Below are positions 9,502-18,426 of a stretch of 64,000 nt of DNA, in pieces (within the stretch, counting starts at the first letter, position 1; every line of letters begins with the position of its first letter). The translations under genes were made by a program, and so were the position numbers. The notes below the pieces were generated by a model. The model worked only from the letters and a program-made list of their open reading frames with translations. It was not told where the DNA came from and searched no databases. This DNA is from Oscillospiraceae bacterium (lineage in GTDB: Bacteria > Bacillota > Clostridia > Oscillospirales > Ruminococcaceae): the NCBI GenBank assembly GCA_020054675.1, contig JAIHAL010000004.1, forward strand, positions 62,001 to 126,000. The letters run 5' to 3'.

Positions 9502-9906
9502 ATGCATATCACATTGGAATCCGACTATGCCTTGCGCATTGTTTTATGCCTTGTGCGTGAAAAAAAAAGGCTTGACGCCAAAGCAATATCCGAACGCACC
9601 TGTGTAACTTTAAGGTTTGCACTTAAAATTTTAAGGAAACTTGTTGCCGGCGGGATTGTAAAATCTTTCAAAGGTACGCAAGGCGGCTATGAACTTGCCA
9701 AAAAACCCGAAGAAATTTCCCTCAAAGACGTTATTGAAACGGTGGAGGGTACATATTGCCTGAGCAGGTGCCTTCAAGAAGACTATGAATGTTCAAGGGG
9801 CAAATCAGGGATATGCTGTTTCCAAAAAGCATTTGACGAAATTTCAACGCTTGTGCAGGAAAGGCTGCAGCATTACAATTTCGAAATGTTAAAAGATGAT
9901 ATTTAA
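9502..9906 (+). CDS. Rrf2 family transcriptional regulator, possibly iron-sulfur
   Basis: The 134-residue protein is a winged-helix regulator of the Rrf2/IscR group (MHITLESDYALRIVLCL start, then GGIVKSFKGTQGGYELAK as recognition helix and wing). The C-terminal half has Cys86, Cys90, Cys97, Cys105 and Cys106. IscR, NsrR and relatives bind a 2Fe-2S or 4Fe-4S cluster through three Cys in this region, so a cluster is possible but spacing differs from IscR. It follows rpoD by 10 bases with its own GAGGG site and ends at a strong terminator, so it may be read through from the dgt-dnaG-rpoD unit. No target gene can be assigned. Confidence 0.85.
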   Translation: MHITLESDYALRIVLCLVREKKRLDAKAISERTCVTLRFALKILRKLVAGGIVKSFKGTQGGYELAKKPEEISLKDVIETVEGTYCLSRCLQEDYECSRGKSGICCFQKAFDEISTLVQERLQHYNFEMLKDDI

Positions 9907-9912
9907 AACTTT

Positions 9913-9938
9913 GCCGCCGCGCTTTTAAGCGCGGCGGC
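9913..9938. terminator. Strong GC-rich terminator hairpin, shared by convergent genes
   Basis: GCCGCCGCGC and GCGCGGCGGC form a perfect 10-base-pair stem with a 6-base loop between the Rrf2 gene (plus) and the SpaA-like cluster (minus). T-rich tracts flank it on both strands, so it probably serves both. Confidence 0.85.
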
Positions 9939-9943
9939 AGGTT

Positions 9944-10410
9944 TTATATTAAAGTATTTGTAACCGTCACTGATATATCGCTGTTTTTAACAGTAACGGT
10001 TTTAAGCGACTGGTCTGCGCTGTAAAGAGGAGGCACCTGTGATTCATTGTATTGATATTTAATTCCTAATGGAGTTGAAGCTAAATTCCCAAACGACACC
10101 GTATTATTTGCAATTGTGGTTTCCGGCGACTCAGCAAGTTCAATCGTTCCCGTCGAATCCCACAGCTTGAATCTTGCCCCGCAAGAGGAAGCCCACTCTG
10201 GTCGGTTTTTGTTATCGAAAGAGTCCTTGGATTTGAAGGAGAATTGGTAAGATTTATTTTTTTATCCGGCGAATTTATTATAACGGTCTGAGGAGATATT
10301 GAATTGTATCCCTGCGGGGCTGTAAGTTGGACAAGGGTGTAAGTGCCTGGCGGGATAAATCCAAAGTCCGCAATGCCTGAAGAGTTTGTCTTTGCAACAT
10401 AACTTCCCAT
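9944..10410 (-). pseudogene. SpaA/prealbumin-like small protein, frameshifted at a G run
   Basis: From the ATG at 10410 (AAAGGTGG upstream) the frame reads MGSYVAKTNSSGIADFGFIP, GTYTLVQLTAPQGYNS and then SITKTDQSGLPLAG. Just after this, at 10177-10180, the run has four G where five are needed; the frame shifts and stops at 10081. Adding one base restores ARFKLWDSTGTIELAE, FGNLASTPLGIKYQYNESQV and an end at 9944, matching the neighbouring gene residue by residue. The repaired protein would be 155 residues: one prealbumin-like (Cna-B/SpaA) unit plus the end of another. It may be a real pseudogene, a phase-variable gene or an assembly error in a homopolymer. It has no signal peptide. Confidence 0.75.
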
Positions 10411-10426
10411 AAAAATCCACCTTTAA

Positions 10427-10456
10427 CAAAATGCCTGCCTATCGGCGGGCATTTTG
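10427..10456. terminator. Hairpin between two SpaA-like genes
   Basis: CAAAATGCC...GCC and GGC...GGCATTTTG form a long imperfect stem with a 4-base loop, about 20 bases before the ATG at 10410. On either strand it ends in a short T tract. It could terminate or attenuate transcription between the second and third cluster genes. Confidence 0.55.
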
Positions 10457-10470
10457 TTTGAATATAAACG

Positions 10471-11019
10471 TCAGTTGTAAATTCTGAATTGCGCTGCGGC
10501 AAGTTTGAGGGCATTGTATGCGGCGTCGGAAAGTTCAAGCGAGAACTGGCCTTCGGCAAGTGTATTGGTAATTTGTGTTGCAATATCGTCCGTTACATTT
10601 ATAACAACCAAATCCGTATTGCCTGAATAGTGCGCCGGAACGACGGATTCCCTGTATTGATACTGCTTTCCGGTCGCGGTTGATGCAAGGTTTGGGAAAG
10701 TCAGTACATTTCCGCCGGGGTTGGCTGTCGTTGTTTTGGAATCAAGAGCAATTGTGCCCGTTGAATCGTAAAGCACGAATGTTGCCCCTGCAAGAGGCTG
10801 GCCGTCCTGGTCAACTTTTGTAATTGTAAGGGTTTTGGGGCTTGTCGGCGAATTGGTTCTTGAAATGGTTTGGCTTATAGAATCAATTATGACCTGTTCG
10901 GAAGTAATGATATTATAACCGTCTACTGCAACAGTTTGTTCAAGTGTATACGTTCCAAGCGGAACATATCCGAAATCGGCTACACCGTTGGCGCCTGTTG
11001 TTGCGGTGTATTCAGCCAT
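10471..11019 (-). CDS. SpaA/prealbumin-like domain protein without signal peptide
   Basis: This 182-residue protein starts in the middle of a prealbumin-like fold (GANGVADFGYVPLGTYTLEQ, then DGYNIITSEQVIID), continues with one complete SpaA-like unit (LTITKVDQDGQPLAGATFVL to VINVTDDIATQITNTL), and ends with the first strands of a third (FSLELSDAAYNALK, then AAAQFRIYN). Such domains build Gram-positive pilins and adhesins, where GTYTL.E and LAGA.F are hallmarks. Here there is no signal peptide, LPXTG motif or membrane anchor. The ATG at 11019 has AAGAAGGAG upstream and lies 40 bases inside the preceding gene. The function is unknown; extracellular structural use is the family precedent, but no export route is visible. 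Confidence 0.75.
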   Translation of the reverse strand: MAEYTATTGANGVADFGYVPLGTYTLEQTVAVDGYNIITSEQVIIDSISQTISRTNSPTSPKTLTITKVDQDGQPLAGATFVLYDSTGTIALDSKTTTANPGGNVLTFPNLASTATGKQYQYRESVVPAHYSGNTDLVVINVTDDIATQITNTLAEGQFSLELSDAAYNALKLAAAQFRIYN

Positions 11020-11363
11020 ATTCTAAACACTCCTTCTTTAAGTTTATAGTTCGGATAATTTGCATCGCTGAGAATGAGCCGGAATCTTCCCATTCTCACC
11101 GGACACCTTATTTTGTCAAAGCAAAAGCAAAGACCGCATTTTTTGCAGACATCAAAATGCGCCCATCGAAAGGCTGTTTCCGGTGCAAAACCGTTCGGAG
11201 GGCTTGCCGTCACACGATAATATTTATTGTCCGGCACTTTTAGAAAGGCAAGGCCTTCCATATCGCTTGTTGATGAGGATATTAAAGTCCCGTTTAAATC
11301 ATACAAGCGGACAAGGCACCCTCTCAATGGAGAATTTTCATACAGGCATAATATTTTTACCAT
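10980..11363 (-). CDS. Small prealbumin-like protein with Cys cluster
   Basis: The 127-residue product has an N-terminal beta-rich unit (GCLVRLYDLNGTLISSS, EGLAFLKVPDNKYYRV, PPNGFAP), a Cys-rich link C-x2-C-x2-C-x-C-x5-C (CKKCGLCFCFDKIRC) and the segment FRLILSDANYPNYKLKEG, then VFRIW, which resembles the first strands of a SpaA-like domain. The next gene begins, one frame away, with exactly the strands that should follow. The ATG at 11363 has AGGGAAG upstream. No signal peptide is present. The Cys cluster could bind a metal or form disulfides. I do not recognise the family beyond the fold resemblance. Confidence 0.7.
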   Translation of the reverse strand: MVKILCLYENSPLRGCLVRLYDLNGTLISSSTSDMEGLAFLKVPDNKYYRVTASPPNGFAPETAFRWAHFDVCKKCGLCFCFDKIRCPVRMGRFRLILSDANYPNYKLKEGVFRIWLNTPQQQAPTV

Positions 11364-11416
11364 GTTTTCTTCCCTATGCATCACACCATCCCCTGCAAAA
11401 TATTGCGGCCACTATT

Positions 11417-11445
11417 ATTATATTCAATTCGGCAGGATTTGACAT
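11417..11445 (-). promoter_or_regulatory. Possible promoter of the SpaA-like cluster
   Basis: On the minus strand TATAAT (11422-11417) is preceded at 17 bases by ATGTCA (11445-11440), a four-of-six -35 match. It lies between the ttcA-like stop and the first cluster gene, whose ATG is 54 bases downstream. Confidence 0.45.
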
Positions 11446-11464
11446 GGTGGGGATTTGAAATCCT

Positions 11465-12193
11465 CTATATATCTCGTTTAAATCCCCATCCGTCTATGCC
11501 GGCGCGGCGCATTGCGCCGAAAAGCCGGTCGGTAAAGCCGGGGTCCTCTTTTTCACGGGACATGAGGAATTCCTTTGTCCTCTGCCTTGAAGTGTTCCCG
11601 TCGGCGGGGCATTTGGATTTTACTATTTTAAGCCCGTTTTTTGCCGCGGCTTTTCTTATTTCCTTTTCAGGGGCAAACACAAGAGGCCTTATAAGGGTAA
11701 GGTCCTTTCTCGAAAGATAGCTTTTAGGCGAAAAGCAGCCTATCCTCCCCTCATTAAAAAGGTTCATCACAAATGTTTCAACCGCATCGTCATAATTATG
11801 TCCAAGCGCAATTTTGTTGCAGCCCGCCTCCTTTGCCGCATCGTGAAGAGCTCCTCTCCTCATCCTTGCGCAAAGGCTGCACGGGTTGCTTTCTTGTCTT
11901 ACATCAAAAACAATCGGTCCTATCTGCGTACGCTTCAAAACATACTCTATGCCCATTTCCTCGCACATTTGCGCAACGGATGAATAATCCCCCTCCTCCC
12001 CGCCAAAGCAAGGGTCAAGAGTTATCGCAACCATATCGTAATCTATACCTATAAATCTTTTAAGCATAAAAAGTCCCTTTAAGAGCACAAGGCTGTCCTT
12101 TCCTCCGGAAACCCCGACCGCTATTCTATCACCGTCTTGTATAAGGTCAAATTCCTGTATCGCCTTGCGCATATAGCCAAGTATTTTTTGCAT
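11465..12193 (-). CDS. ttcA: TtcA family tRNA 2-thiolation enzyme
   Basis: The 242-residue protein is an N-type ATP pyrophosphatase of the TtcA/TtuA group. The PP-loop SGGKDS is at about residues 29-34. A CxxC pair (CSLC, about 106-109) plus a downstream Cys in KSKCPADG are the ligands of the 4Fe-4S cluster in this family, and GHNYDDAVET is the conserved adenylation segment. TtcA makes 2-thiocytidine at tRNA position 32 in proteobacteria; Clostridial members are often labelled TtcA but the modified base may differ. The ATG has CGGAGG five bases upstream and a promoter at 12240-12268. Confidence 0.85.
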   Translation of the reverse strand: MQKILGYMRKAIQEFDLIQDGDRIAVGVSGGKDSLVLLKGLFMLKRFIGIDYDMVAITLDPCFGGEEGDYSSVAQMCEEMGIEYVLKRTQIGPIVFDVRQESNPCSLCARMRRGALHDAAKEAGCNKIALGHNYDDAVETFVMNLFNEGRIGCFSPKSYLSRKDLTLIRPLVFAPEKEIRKAAAKNGLKIVKSKCPADGNTSRQRTKEFLMSREKEDPGFTDRLFGAMRRAGIDGWGFKRDI

Positions 12194-12239
12194 AAAAACC
12201 TCCGATTTTTTCTTTTTATAATTATTTTCATCAATTCAT

Positions 12240-12268
12240 ATTATAAATTATTTGATATATAATCTCAA
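12240..12268 (-). promoter_or_regulatory. Sigma-A promoter for the ttcA-like gene
   Basis: TTGAGA (12268-12263), 17-base spacer, TATAAT (12245-12240) on the minus strand, about 45 bases before the ATG at 12193. Confidence 0.7.
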
Positions 12269-12321
12269 CAAATTATAATGAACATTTGCAGAGCAGACCC
12301 TCTTAAAAATTAATAAATTCG

Positions 12322-12350
12322 TTGACAACTGTTAAAAAAGGATATATAAT
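12322..12350 (+). promoter_or_regulatory. Consensus sigma-A promoter for secA
   Basis: A perfect TTGACA (12322-12327), 17-base spacer and perfect TATAAT (12345-12350) lie 100 bases before secA. Confidence 0.85.
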
Positions 12351-12449
12351 ATAATTTGAGTAATTTTAAGAGGTATAAATTGTTAGAATGATAATTTATG
12401 CTGTTGAAAAAATGATTTGTTACCAAAAACAGTAAAGGCGGAAAATCTA

Positions 12450-15197
12450 ATGAGTATACTTGATACCATTTTTGGCAGTTACAGCAAAAGGGAACTTTCA
12501 AGAATAGAACCCATAAAACAGCGTGTTCTTGACCTTGAAGATGAATATAAAGCAATGAGCGAACAAACTCTGCGCTCACAGACAAAAATTTTGAAAGAAA
12601 GGCTCCAAAACGGCGAAACACTTGACGATATCCTTCCGGAAGCGCTTGCAACCTGCCGTGAAGCGGCAGACAGAGTGCTTGGAAAGCGCCCCTTCCCCGT
12701 TCAGATTTTGGGAGCTATTGTGCTTCATCAGGGAAGAATAGCCGAAATGAAAACCGGTGAGGGCAAAACCCTTGTGGCATGCCTTGCCTCATATTTAAAT
12801 GCCCTTGAAGGAAAAGGCGTTCACGTTGTTACGGTAAATGACTATCTTGCAAAATTCCAATCCGAAGAAATGGGAAAAATTTATCGCTACCTTGGCCTTT
12901 CAATAGGCGTGATACTCCATGATATGGACAACACTCAAAGGCGTGCGGCATACGGCTGCGATATAACCTACGGAACAAACAATGAATTCGGCTTCGACTA
13001 TTTGCGTGACAACATGGTCACCTATAAAGAGGAACGCGTACAGAGAGGGCATAATTTTGCAATCGTTGACGAAGTCGATTCAATACTCATAGACGAAGCA
13101 AGAACTCCTCTTATAATTTCCGGCAGGGGCGACAAGTCAACCGATTTGTATGTGCAGGTTGACAAATTTGCAAGGACACTTACTCCCAAAAAGGTAGTAG
13201 AGCTTGACGACAAGGCTGACCAGGAAGAAATTAACGAGGATTGCGACTACATCATAGACGAAAAGGCAAAAACTGCCACAATTACAAGACGCGGAGTTAA
13301 AAAAGCGGAAAAATACTTTAATGTAATAAATCTTATGGATGCGGACAACATCACCCTGCTCCACCACATAAACCAGGCAATCAAGGCACATGGCGTAATG
13401 CAGAGGGATATAGATTATGTGGTAAATGACGGCCAGGTAATAATCGTCGATGAATTCACAGGACGTCTTATGTTCGGAAGACGCTTCAACGACGGGCTCC
13501 ATCAGGCAATTGAGGCAAAGGAAGGCGTTGAGGTTGCACATGAAAGCAAAACCCTTGCCACAATAACTTTCCAGAATTATTTCCGTCTTTATTCAAAGCT
13601 CTCCGGCATGACCGGAACGGCTATGACCGAAGAAGACGAATTTAAGGAAATCTACAAGCTGGATGTTATAGAAGTCCCCACAAACAAGCCGGTTATAAGA
13701 AAAGACCACCCCGATGTCGTATACAAGACCGAAAAGGCTAAATTCAACGCGGTAATCGAACAGGTGCTTGAATGCCATCAAAAAGGACAGCCTGTGCTTG
13801 TCGGAACTATCTCCATTGAAAAATCCGAACATTTAAGCGAAATGCTTAAGCGCAGGGGAATAAAGCATAATGTCCTCAATGCAAAGCATCACCAAAAGGA
13901 AGCTGAAATTGTCGCACAGGCGGGACAACTCGGAGCCGTTACCATTGCCACAAACATGGCCGGACGCGGAACGGATATCCTTTTGGGAGGAAACGCCGAA
14001 TTCCTTGCCAAAGCCGAAATGCGCAAGCTTGGAATTCCAGAAGAAGTTATAAGCGAAGCTGTGGGATTTTCTGAAACCGAGGACGAGGAAATCCTTTCCG
14101 CAAGGGAAAAATACCGCGAGCTTTATGCAAAATTTAAAGCGGAAGTCGACGAAAAGGCCGTTTCCGTAAGAGAGGCCGGAGGACTTTTCATAATCGGCAC
14201 TGAAAGGCATGAATCACGAAGAATAGACAACCAGTTGAGAGGACGTTCCGGACGTCAGGGCGACCCGGGAGAAAGCAGATTCTTCCTGTCGCTTGAGGAC
14301 GACCTTATGAGGCTTTTCGGCGGAGAAAGGCTTCAAACAATGATGACAAACTTCAATGTTGACGAAAATATGCCAATCGAAAGCAAAATGCTCACAAAAG
14401 TAATCGAATCGTCGCAAAAGAAAATTGAAGGCAGGAATTTCAGCATAAGAAAGAACGTCCTCAATTACGACGATGTAATGAGCAAGCAGCGTGAAATTAT
14501 CTACAAGCAGCGCTCAATGGTGCTTGACGGCGAGGATATCCACGAATACATCGTCAAGATGATAAAGGATTTGATTTCCGAAACAGTATTAAAATACCTG
14601 CTTGACGAAAACATCCGCGATGATTGGAACTTAAAGGGATTGCGCGAGCACTTCATGGGAGTAATTACCGTTCCTACGGATTTTGATTATACAACCGAGG
14701 AATTGCAGAAAATCACGCGCGATGAAATTATTGCAAACCTTACCAACCGCGCGCTTGAATATTACAAAATACGCGAAGAGGAATTCGGCCCGGATGTGCT
14801 TAGGGAAATCGAAAGAATTGTACTCCTTAAAATCGTTGACACCAAGTGGATGGACCATATCGACGACATGGAAGAGCTTAAAAAAGGCATCGGCCTCAGG
14901 GCTTACGGACAGAAAAATCCTGTTGTTGAATACAGATACGAAGGCTTTGAAATGTTTGACGCAATGATTGAGTCCATTCGCGAGGATACGGTAAGACTGC
15001 TGTTTACAATTCAGCTGAAGAAAAATCAGCCCCTTCCCAAGCGTGAACAGGTGGCAAAACCGGAAGAACCAAATGCCGGAACGCCCGGCGGGGATTCCCC
15101 CGCGCCGAGAACCGTTCACAAAGTCGGCAGAAATGACCCTTGTCCGTGCGGCAGCGGCAAAAAATACAAAAAATGCTGCGGGGCAAACGAGCAATAA
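12450..15197 (+). CDS. secA: Preprotein translocase ATPase SecA
   Basis: The 915-residue protein is the motor of the Sec pathway, pushing unfolded preproteins through SecYEG at the membrane. Walker A is MKTGEGKT, the DEAD-type box is [12 protein letters not shown], the motor domain 2 has [10 protein letters not shown] and [11 protein letters not shown], and the C-terminus ends with the SecB/lipid-type zinc motif [13 protein letters not shown]. The ATG at 12450 has AAAGGCGG upstream; an ATG-less extension to 12417 lacks one. It is followed at 24 bases by the DUF1015 gene. Confidence 0.97.
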   Translation: MSILDTIFGSYSKRELSRIEPIKQRVLDLEDEYKAMSEQTLRSQTKILKERLQNGETLDDILPEALATCREAADRVLGKRPFPVQILGAIVLHQGRIAEMKTGEGKTLVACLASYLNALEGKGVHVVTVNDYLAKFQSEEMGKIYRYLGLSIGVILHDMDNTQRRAAYGCDITYGTNNEFGFDYLRDNMVTYKEERVQRGHNFAIVDEVDSILIDEARTPLIISGRGDKSTDLYVQVDKFARTLTPKKVVELDDKADQEEINEDCDYIIDEKAKTATITRRGVKKAEKYFNVINLMDADNITLLHHINQAIKAHGVMQRDIDYVVNDGQVIIVDEFTGRLMFGRRFNDGLHQAIEAKEGVEVAHESKTLATITFQNYFRLYSKLSGMTGTAMTEEDEFKEIYKLDVIEVPTNKPVIRKDHPDVVYKTEKAKFNAVIEQVLECHQKGQPVLVGTISIEKSEHLSEMLKRRGIKHNVLNAKHHQKEAEIVAQAGQLGAVTIATNMAGRGTDILLGGNAEFLAKAEMRKLGIPEEVISEAVGFSETEDEEILSAREKYRELYAKFKAEVDEKAVSVREAGGLFIIGTERHESRRIDNQLRGRSGRQGDPGESRFFLSLEDDLMRLFGGERLQTMMTNFNVDENMPIESKMLTKVIESSQKKIEGRNFSIRKNVLNYDDVMSKQREIIYKQRSMVLDGEDIHEYIVKMIKDLISETVLKYLLDENIRDDWNLKGLREHFMGVITVPTDFDYTTEELQKITRDEIIANLTNRALEYYKIREEEFGPDVLREIERIVLLKIVDTKWMDHIDDMEELKKGIGLRAYGQKNPVVEYRYEGFEMFDAMIESIREDTVRLLFTIQLKKNQPLPKREQVAKPEEPNAGTPGGDSPAPRTVHKVGRNDPCPCGSGKKYKKCCGANEQ

Positions 15198-15220
15198 AAA
15201 ATTTTGAGAGGAGCGCATAA

Positions 15221-16486
15221 ATGGCAACAATAAGAGGATTTCGCGGACTTCGTTTTAAAGGCGGGGATTTGAACACTCTTGTGTGCCCCCCTTACGATAT
15301 CATTTCGGAAGAACAAAGGAAAGAATTTATAAATAAAAACCCGCATAATATAGTAAGGCTGGAGCTTCCCTCCGGCGGCGAAAACCGCTACAAGGAAGCC
15401 GGCGAAACCTTGAAAAAGTGGATGGACGAGGGAATCCTTGAAAAGGATTCAAAAGACGGAATTTATGTTTATGAAATGGAATTCCGTGCAGGCGGAGTGA
15501 AAAAATCCGTAAAAGGATTTGTATGTCTTGTAAAGCTTGAGGAATTCTCAAAAGGGGTTATCCTTCCGCATGAGGAAACTCTCTCCAAGGCAAAAACAGA
15601 CCGCTTTAACCTTATGTCCGAAACATTTTGCAATTTCAGCCAGATTTACTCACTTTATATGGATGAAAATTCAGGCGCATATTCGCTGGTTGATTCCTGT
15701 TCTTCCGGAAAGCCGGATATGGAGGTCGTCGACGGCGACGGAACCATCCACCGCATGTGGTGCGTTTTTGACGAGGATGTTATTTCAAGGCTTTCAAAAA
15801 TATTTGAACAAAAAAAGCTTTACATTGCCGACGGACACCACAGATACGAAACCGCTCTTAATTTCCACAAACATTTATGCGAAAAAGGAATTTCAAACGA
15901 GCTCAGCGGATATGTCTGCATGATGCTTGTAGACATGGAAAACGAAGGACTTGAAGTATTCCCCACTCACAGAATAGTCAGAGGGCTTACAGACTTCAAT
16001 CCAGAAAAACTCCTTAAAGCATGTGAGGAATATTTTGATGTTATCAATGAAAACGAAGTTCAAAATATAGAATCCCGTCTGCGTGAATTTTATCAAAAAG
16101 GCGAAAAAGCTTTTGCTTTCTATGCCGGAGGAAATGATTACACCCTCTTGGCGCTTAAAGATAAAAATGCCGTAAAGAAAATGCTCCCATCCATGTCCGA
16201 AGCATATTGCAATCTGGATGTAAGCATACTTCATACGCTTATCCTTGAAAAGCTTTTGGGCATAGACAAGGAAAATATGGCAAATCAAAAAAATCTTATT
16301 TATACGCGAAATTTTGACGAAGCAATTTCAGCAGCAAAGAAGGACGACATAAACTGCGTATTCATACTTAATCCGACACGCGTAAGCGAAATTAAAGACG
16401 TAGCACTTGCAGGAGAAAAAATGCCACAAAAATCAACCTATTTCTATCCAAAGTTGATAACCGGGCTGGTTATGAATAAATTTTAA
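15221..16486 (+). CDS. DUF1015 family protein
   Basis: The 421-residue protein matches the widely distributed DUF1015 family: N-terminal RGFRGLRFKGGD, then VCPPYDIISEEQR, the LPHEETLSKAKTDRFNLM motif, a central YIADGHHRYETAL (the most conserved stretch) and PTHRIV. The ADGHHRYETA motif suggests a nucleotide or phosphate site. The family has distant ties to ParB/SerK-like folds; no activity is proven for this branch. The ATG has AGAGGAG upstream. It lies between secA and comFB and is probably cotranscribed with both. Confidence 0.85.
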   Translation: MATIRGFRGLRFKGGDLNTLVCPPYDIISEEQRKEFINKNPHNIVRLELPSGGENRYKEAGETLKKWMDEGILEKDSKDGIYVYEMEFRAGGVKKSVKGFVCLVKLEEFSKGVILPHEETLSKAKTDRFNLMSETFCNFSQIYSLYMDENSGAYSLVDSCSSGKPDMEVVDGDGTIHRMWCVFDEDVISRLSKIFEQKKLYIADGHHRYETALNFHKHLCEKGISNELSGYVCMMLVDMENEGLEVFPTHRIVRGLTDFNPEKLLKACEEYFDVINENEVQNIESRLREFYQKGEKAFAFYAGGNDYTLLALKDKNAVKKMLPSMSEAYCNLDVSILHTLILEKLLGIDKENMANQKNLIYTRNFDEAISAAKKDDINCVFILNPTRVSEIKDVALAGEKMPQKSTYFYPKLITGLVMNKF

Positions 16487-16511
16487 AAAATTAGAAAAGG
16501 TGGTTAATTTA

Positions 16512-16790
16512 ATGGCACTCGTGAACATGACGGAAATTATCGTAAAGGAAAGGCTTGAGGAGCTCCTGAAAGAATATGATTGCTGCAAGTGCGAAATATG
16601 TTTTATGGATATGCTCGCAGTGGCTCTCAACCAAATAAAACCACAGTATGTAAACACGAAAAAAGGAGAACTCTTAAAGAGAATTGACGCGGTCTCAAAG
16701 CAAAATTCGGTAGACATCGACATTGCCATTATAAAGGCAATAGAAATCGTCCGCAATTCCCCACATCACGAAAATAAAGAAGAGGGATGA
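16512..16790 (+). CDS. comFB: ComFB-type late competence protein
   Basis: This 92-residue protein matches the ComFB family (MTEIIVKERLEELLKEY, CCKCEICFMDMLAVALNQ, LPP-like QIKPQYVNTKKGEL). The cluster Cys-Cys-x-Cys-x2-Cys fits the zinc site known for the family. Cyanobacterial ComFB-like proteins have been reported to bind cyclic dinucleotides, but whether this holds here is unknown. The ATG at 16512 is preceded by AAAGGTGG. It is the last gene of the secA group; no comFA or comFC is next to it. Confidence 0.85.
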   Translation: MALVNMTEIIVKERLEELLKEYDCCKCEICFMDMLAVALNQIKPQYVNTKKGELLKRIDAVSKQNSVDIDIAIIKAIEIVRNSPHHENKEEG

Positions 16791-16846
16791 CCATCCGGAG
16801 GTCTTTATCCGGTTTTAACCAGCCTAAAAATCAGTATAAAAAATGA

Positions 16847-16880
16847 CCTGACGTTTTTATTTGGCGTCAGGCCTTTTTTT
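16847..16880. terminator. Bidirectional terminator between comFB and spoIVA
   Basis: CCTGACG and CGTCAGG pair around an 11-base loop, followed on the plus strand by seven T and flanked on the minus strand by six T. It serves the convergent comFB and spoIVA units. Confidence 0.85.
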
Positions 16881-16886
16881 GTATGT

Positions 16887-18365
16887 TTAAAGTATAAAGC
16901 AAATCAATCCGCTGCACCCTTCGTTGATTATTCTTTCAAGTGTTTCCTGCAATTTCATCCGCGCCTCAACCGGCATATGGTGCAGTTTGTTATGCAGTCC
17001 TTCATTTACAAGGGCATGCAGGCTTTTGCCAAATATGTTGGATTCCCAAATTTTTTGAGGATTTTCCTCAAATTCCTTTAAAAGGTACATCACAAGCTCC
17101 TCGGATTGCTTTTCGGAGCCTACGATTGGGCTTACCTCAGTATTTATCGTTGCTTTCATCATGTGTATAGACGGAGCGCTTGCCCTGAGCCTTACACCAT
17201 ATCTTCCGCCCTGCTTCATTATTTCAGGCTCTTCAAGCGAAAGCTCATCAATGCTTGGCATAACTATGCCATAGCCCGTTGCTTCGACTTCTTCAAGCGC
17301 GCTTTTTATCTTGCTGAATTCCTTTTTGATTGCCGTAAGCTCGCGCAAAAGCGGAAGAAGGTCGCTCTCACCTGTGATTTCAATTCCCGTTTCTTCCCCA
17401 AGCACCTTAAAGAACAAATCGCCGTTCAGACTTACCGAAATATCTGCGCTGCCCCGTCCTAAATCTATGCCCTCAATTTGTGCGCCGGAAACTTCCTTGC
17501 ATTCACATATCTCCTCGGCAACGCCTTTAACCTCACGCACATGATTCACTCCCATGGCGGCGGTTTTTATTGAAGAAAAGATTTCCTCTTTAAGCCAATG
17601 CCCTTTCTTCAAGTTCGTTATCCATTTTGGCATAATAACATTGATTTCCTTTACCGGAAAGGCAAAGAGCACCTGTGTTATTATATCCTTAATGTCATTT
17701 TCATCAAGGTCAAGGCAATTTACCGGAATAACCGGAGTTTGATATTTTTCCTGCAAGCTTTGACAAAGCTCCTTAACCTGCTTTGTATCCGGTTCAACGC
17801 AGTTCATAAGGATTACAAACGGCTTGTTTATTGCCTGCAATTCTGAAATTACCCTTTCCTCGCATTCCTCGTATTCCTCTCTCGGAATATCGGAAATGCT
17901 CCCGTCGGTAGTGACAACAAGGCCTATTGTCGAATGTTCGGAAATTACCTTTTGCGTGCCCACTTCAGCCGCCATATTGAAAGGAATTTCATCCTCAAAC
18001 CACGGCGTCATAACCATGCGCGGAGCTTCGTTTTCAATGTATCCAAGTGAGCTTGGAACGATATATCCAACGCAATCAATCATCCTTACGTTGAATTTAG
18101 CCTTATCGCCAAGCCTTACTTCAACAGCCTCCTCGGGGATGAATTTTGGCTCTGTCGTCATTATGGTTTTTCCGGCGGCGGATTGGGGCAATTCATCAAT
18201 TGCCCTGCCTCTCATATATTCGCTTTGTATATTAGGGATTACAAGGGTTTCCATAAACCTTTTTATAAATGTGGATTTGCCTGTTCTTACCGGCCCGACA
18301 ACTCCTATGTAAATGTCGCCGTCCGTCCTTTTGGCTATATCGCTGTAAATATCATTGCTTGGCAT
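16887..18365 (-). CDS. spoIVA: Stage IV sporulation protein A (spore coat morphogenetic ATPase)
   Basis: The 492-residue protein has the same length as Bacillus subtilis SpoIVA. The Walker A loop GPVRTGKST is at about residues 24-32 and FIKRFMETLVIPN follows directly. SpoIVA is made in the mother cell, hydrolyses ATP to polymerise on the forespore surface and forms the basement layer of the coat. The C-terminus (NEGCSGLICFIL) is the hydrophobic tail needed for attachment. TTTGGAGG lies 7 bases before the ATG. It is 61 bases downstream of the DUF3794-LysM gene on the same strand; I see no clear sigma-E promoter in the gap, so they may share one. Confidence 0.96.
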   Translation of the reverse strand: MPSNDIYSDIAKRTDGDIYIGVVGPVRTGKSTFIKRFMETLVIPNIQSEYMRGRAIDELPQSAAGKTIMTTEPKFIPEEAVEVRLGDKAKFNVRMIDCVGYIVPSSLGYIENEAPRMVMTPWFEDEIPFNMAAEVGTQKVISEHSTIGLVVTTDGSISDIPREEYEECEERVISELQAINKPFVILMNCVEPDTKQVKELCQSLQEKYQTPVIPVNCLDLDENDIKDIITQVLFAFPVKEINVIMPKWITNLKKGHWLKEEIFSSIKTAAMGVNHVREVKGVAEEICECKEVSGAQIEGIDLGRGSADISVSLNGDLFFKVLGEETGIEITGESDLLPLLRELTAIKKEFSKIKSALEEVEATGYGIVMPSIDELSLEEPEIMKQGGRYGVRLRASAPSIHMMKATINTEVSPIVGSEKQSEELVMYLLKEFEENPQKIWESNIFGKSLHALVNEGLHNKLHHMPVEARMKLQETLERIINEGCSGLICFIL

Positions 18366-18426
18366 ATTATACCTCCAAAAACATATTTGCCTTTTGGGCT
18401 TTAAATTTTTACCGGATATCTAATTT

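Noticed and set aside
10944-11458. Plus-strand frames opposite the SpaA-like cluster
   Set aside because: They lack binding sites, overlap each other and are antisense to the frames with domain-like sequence.
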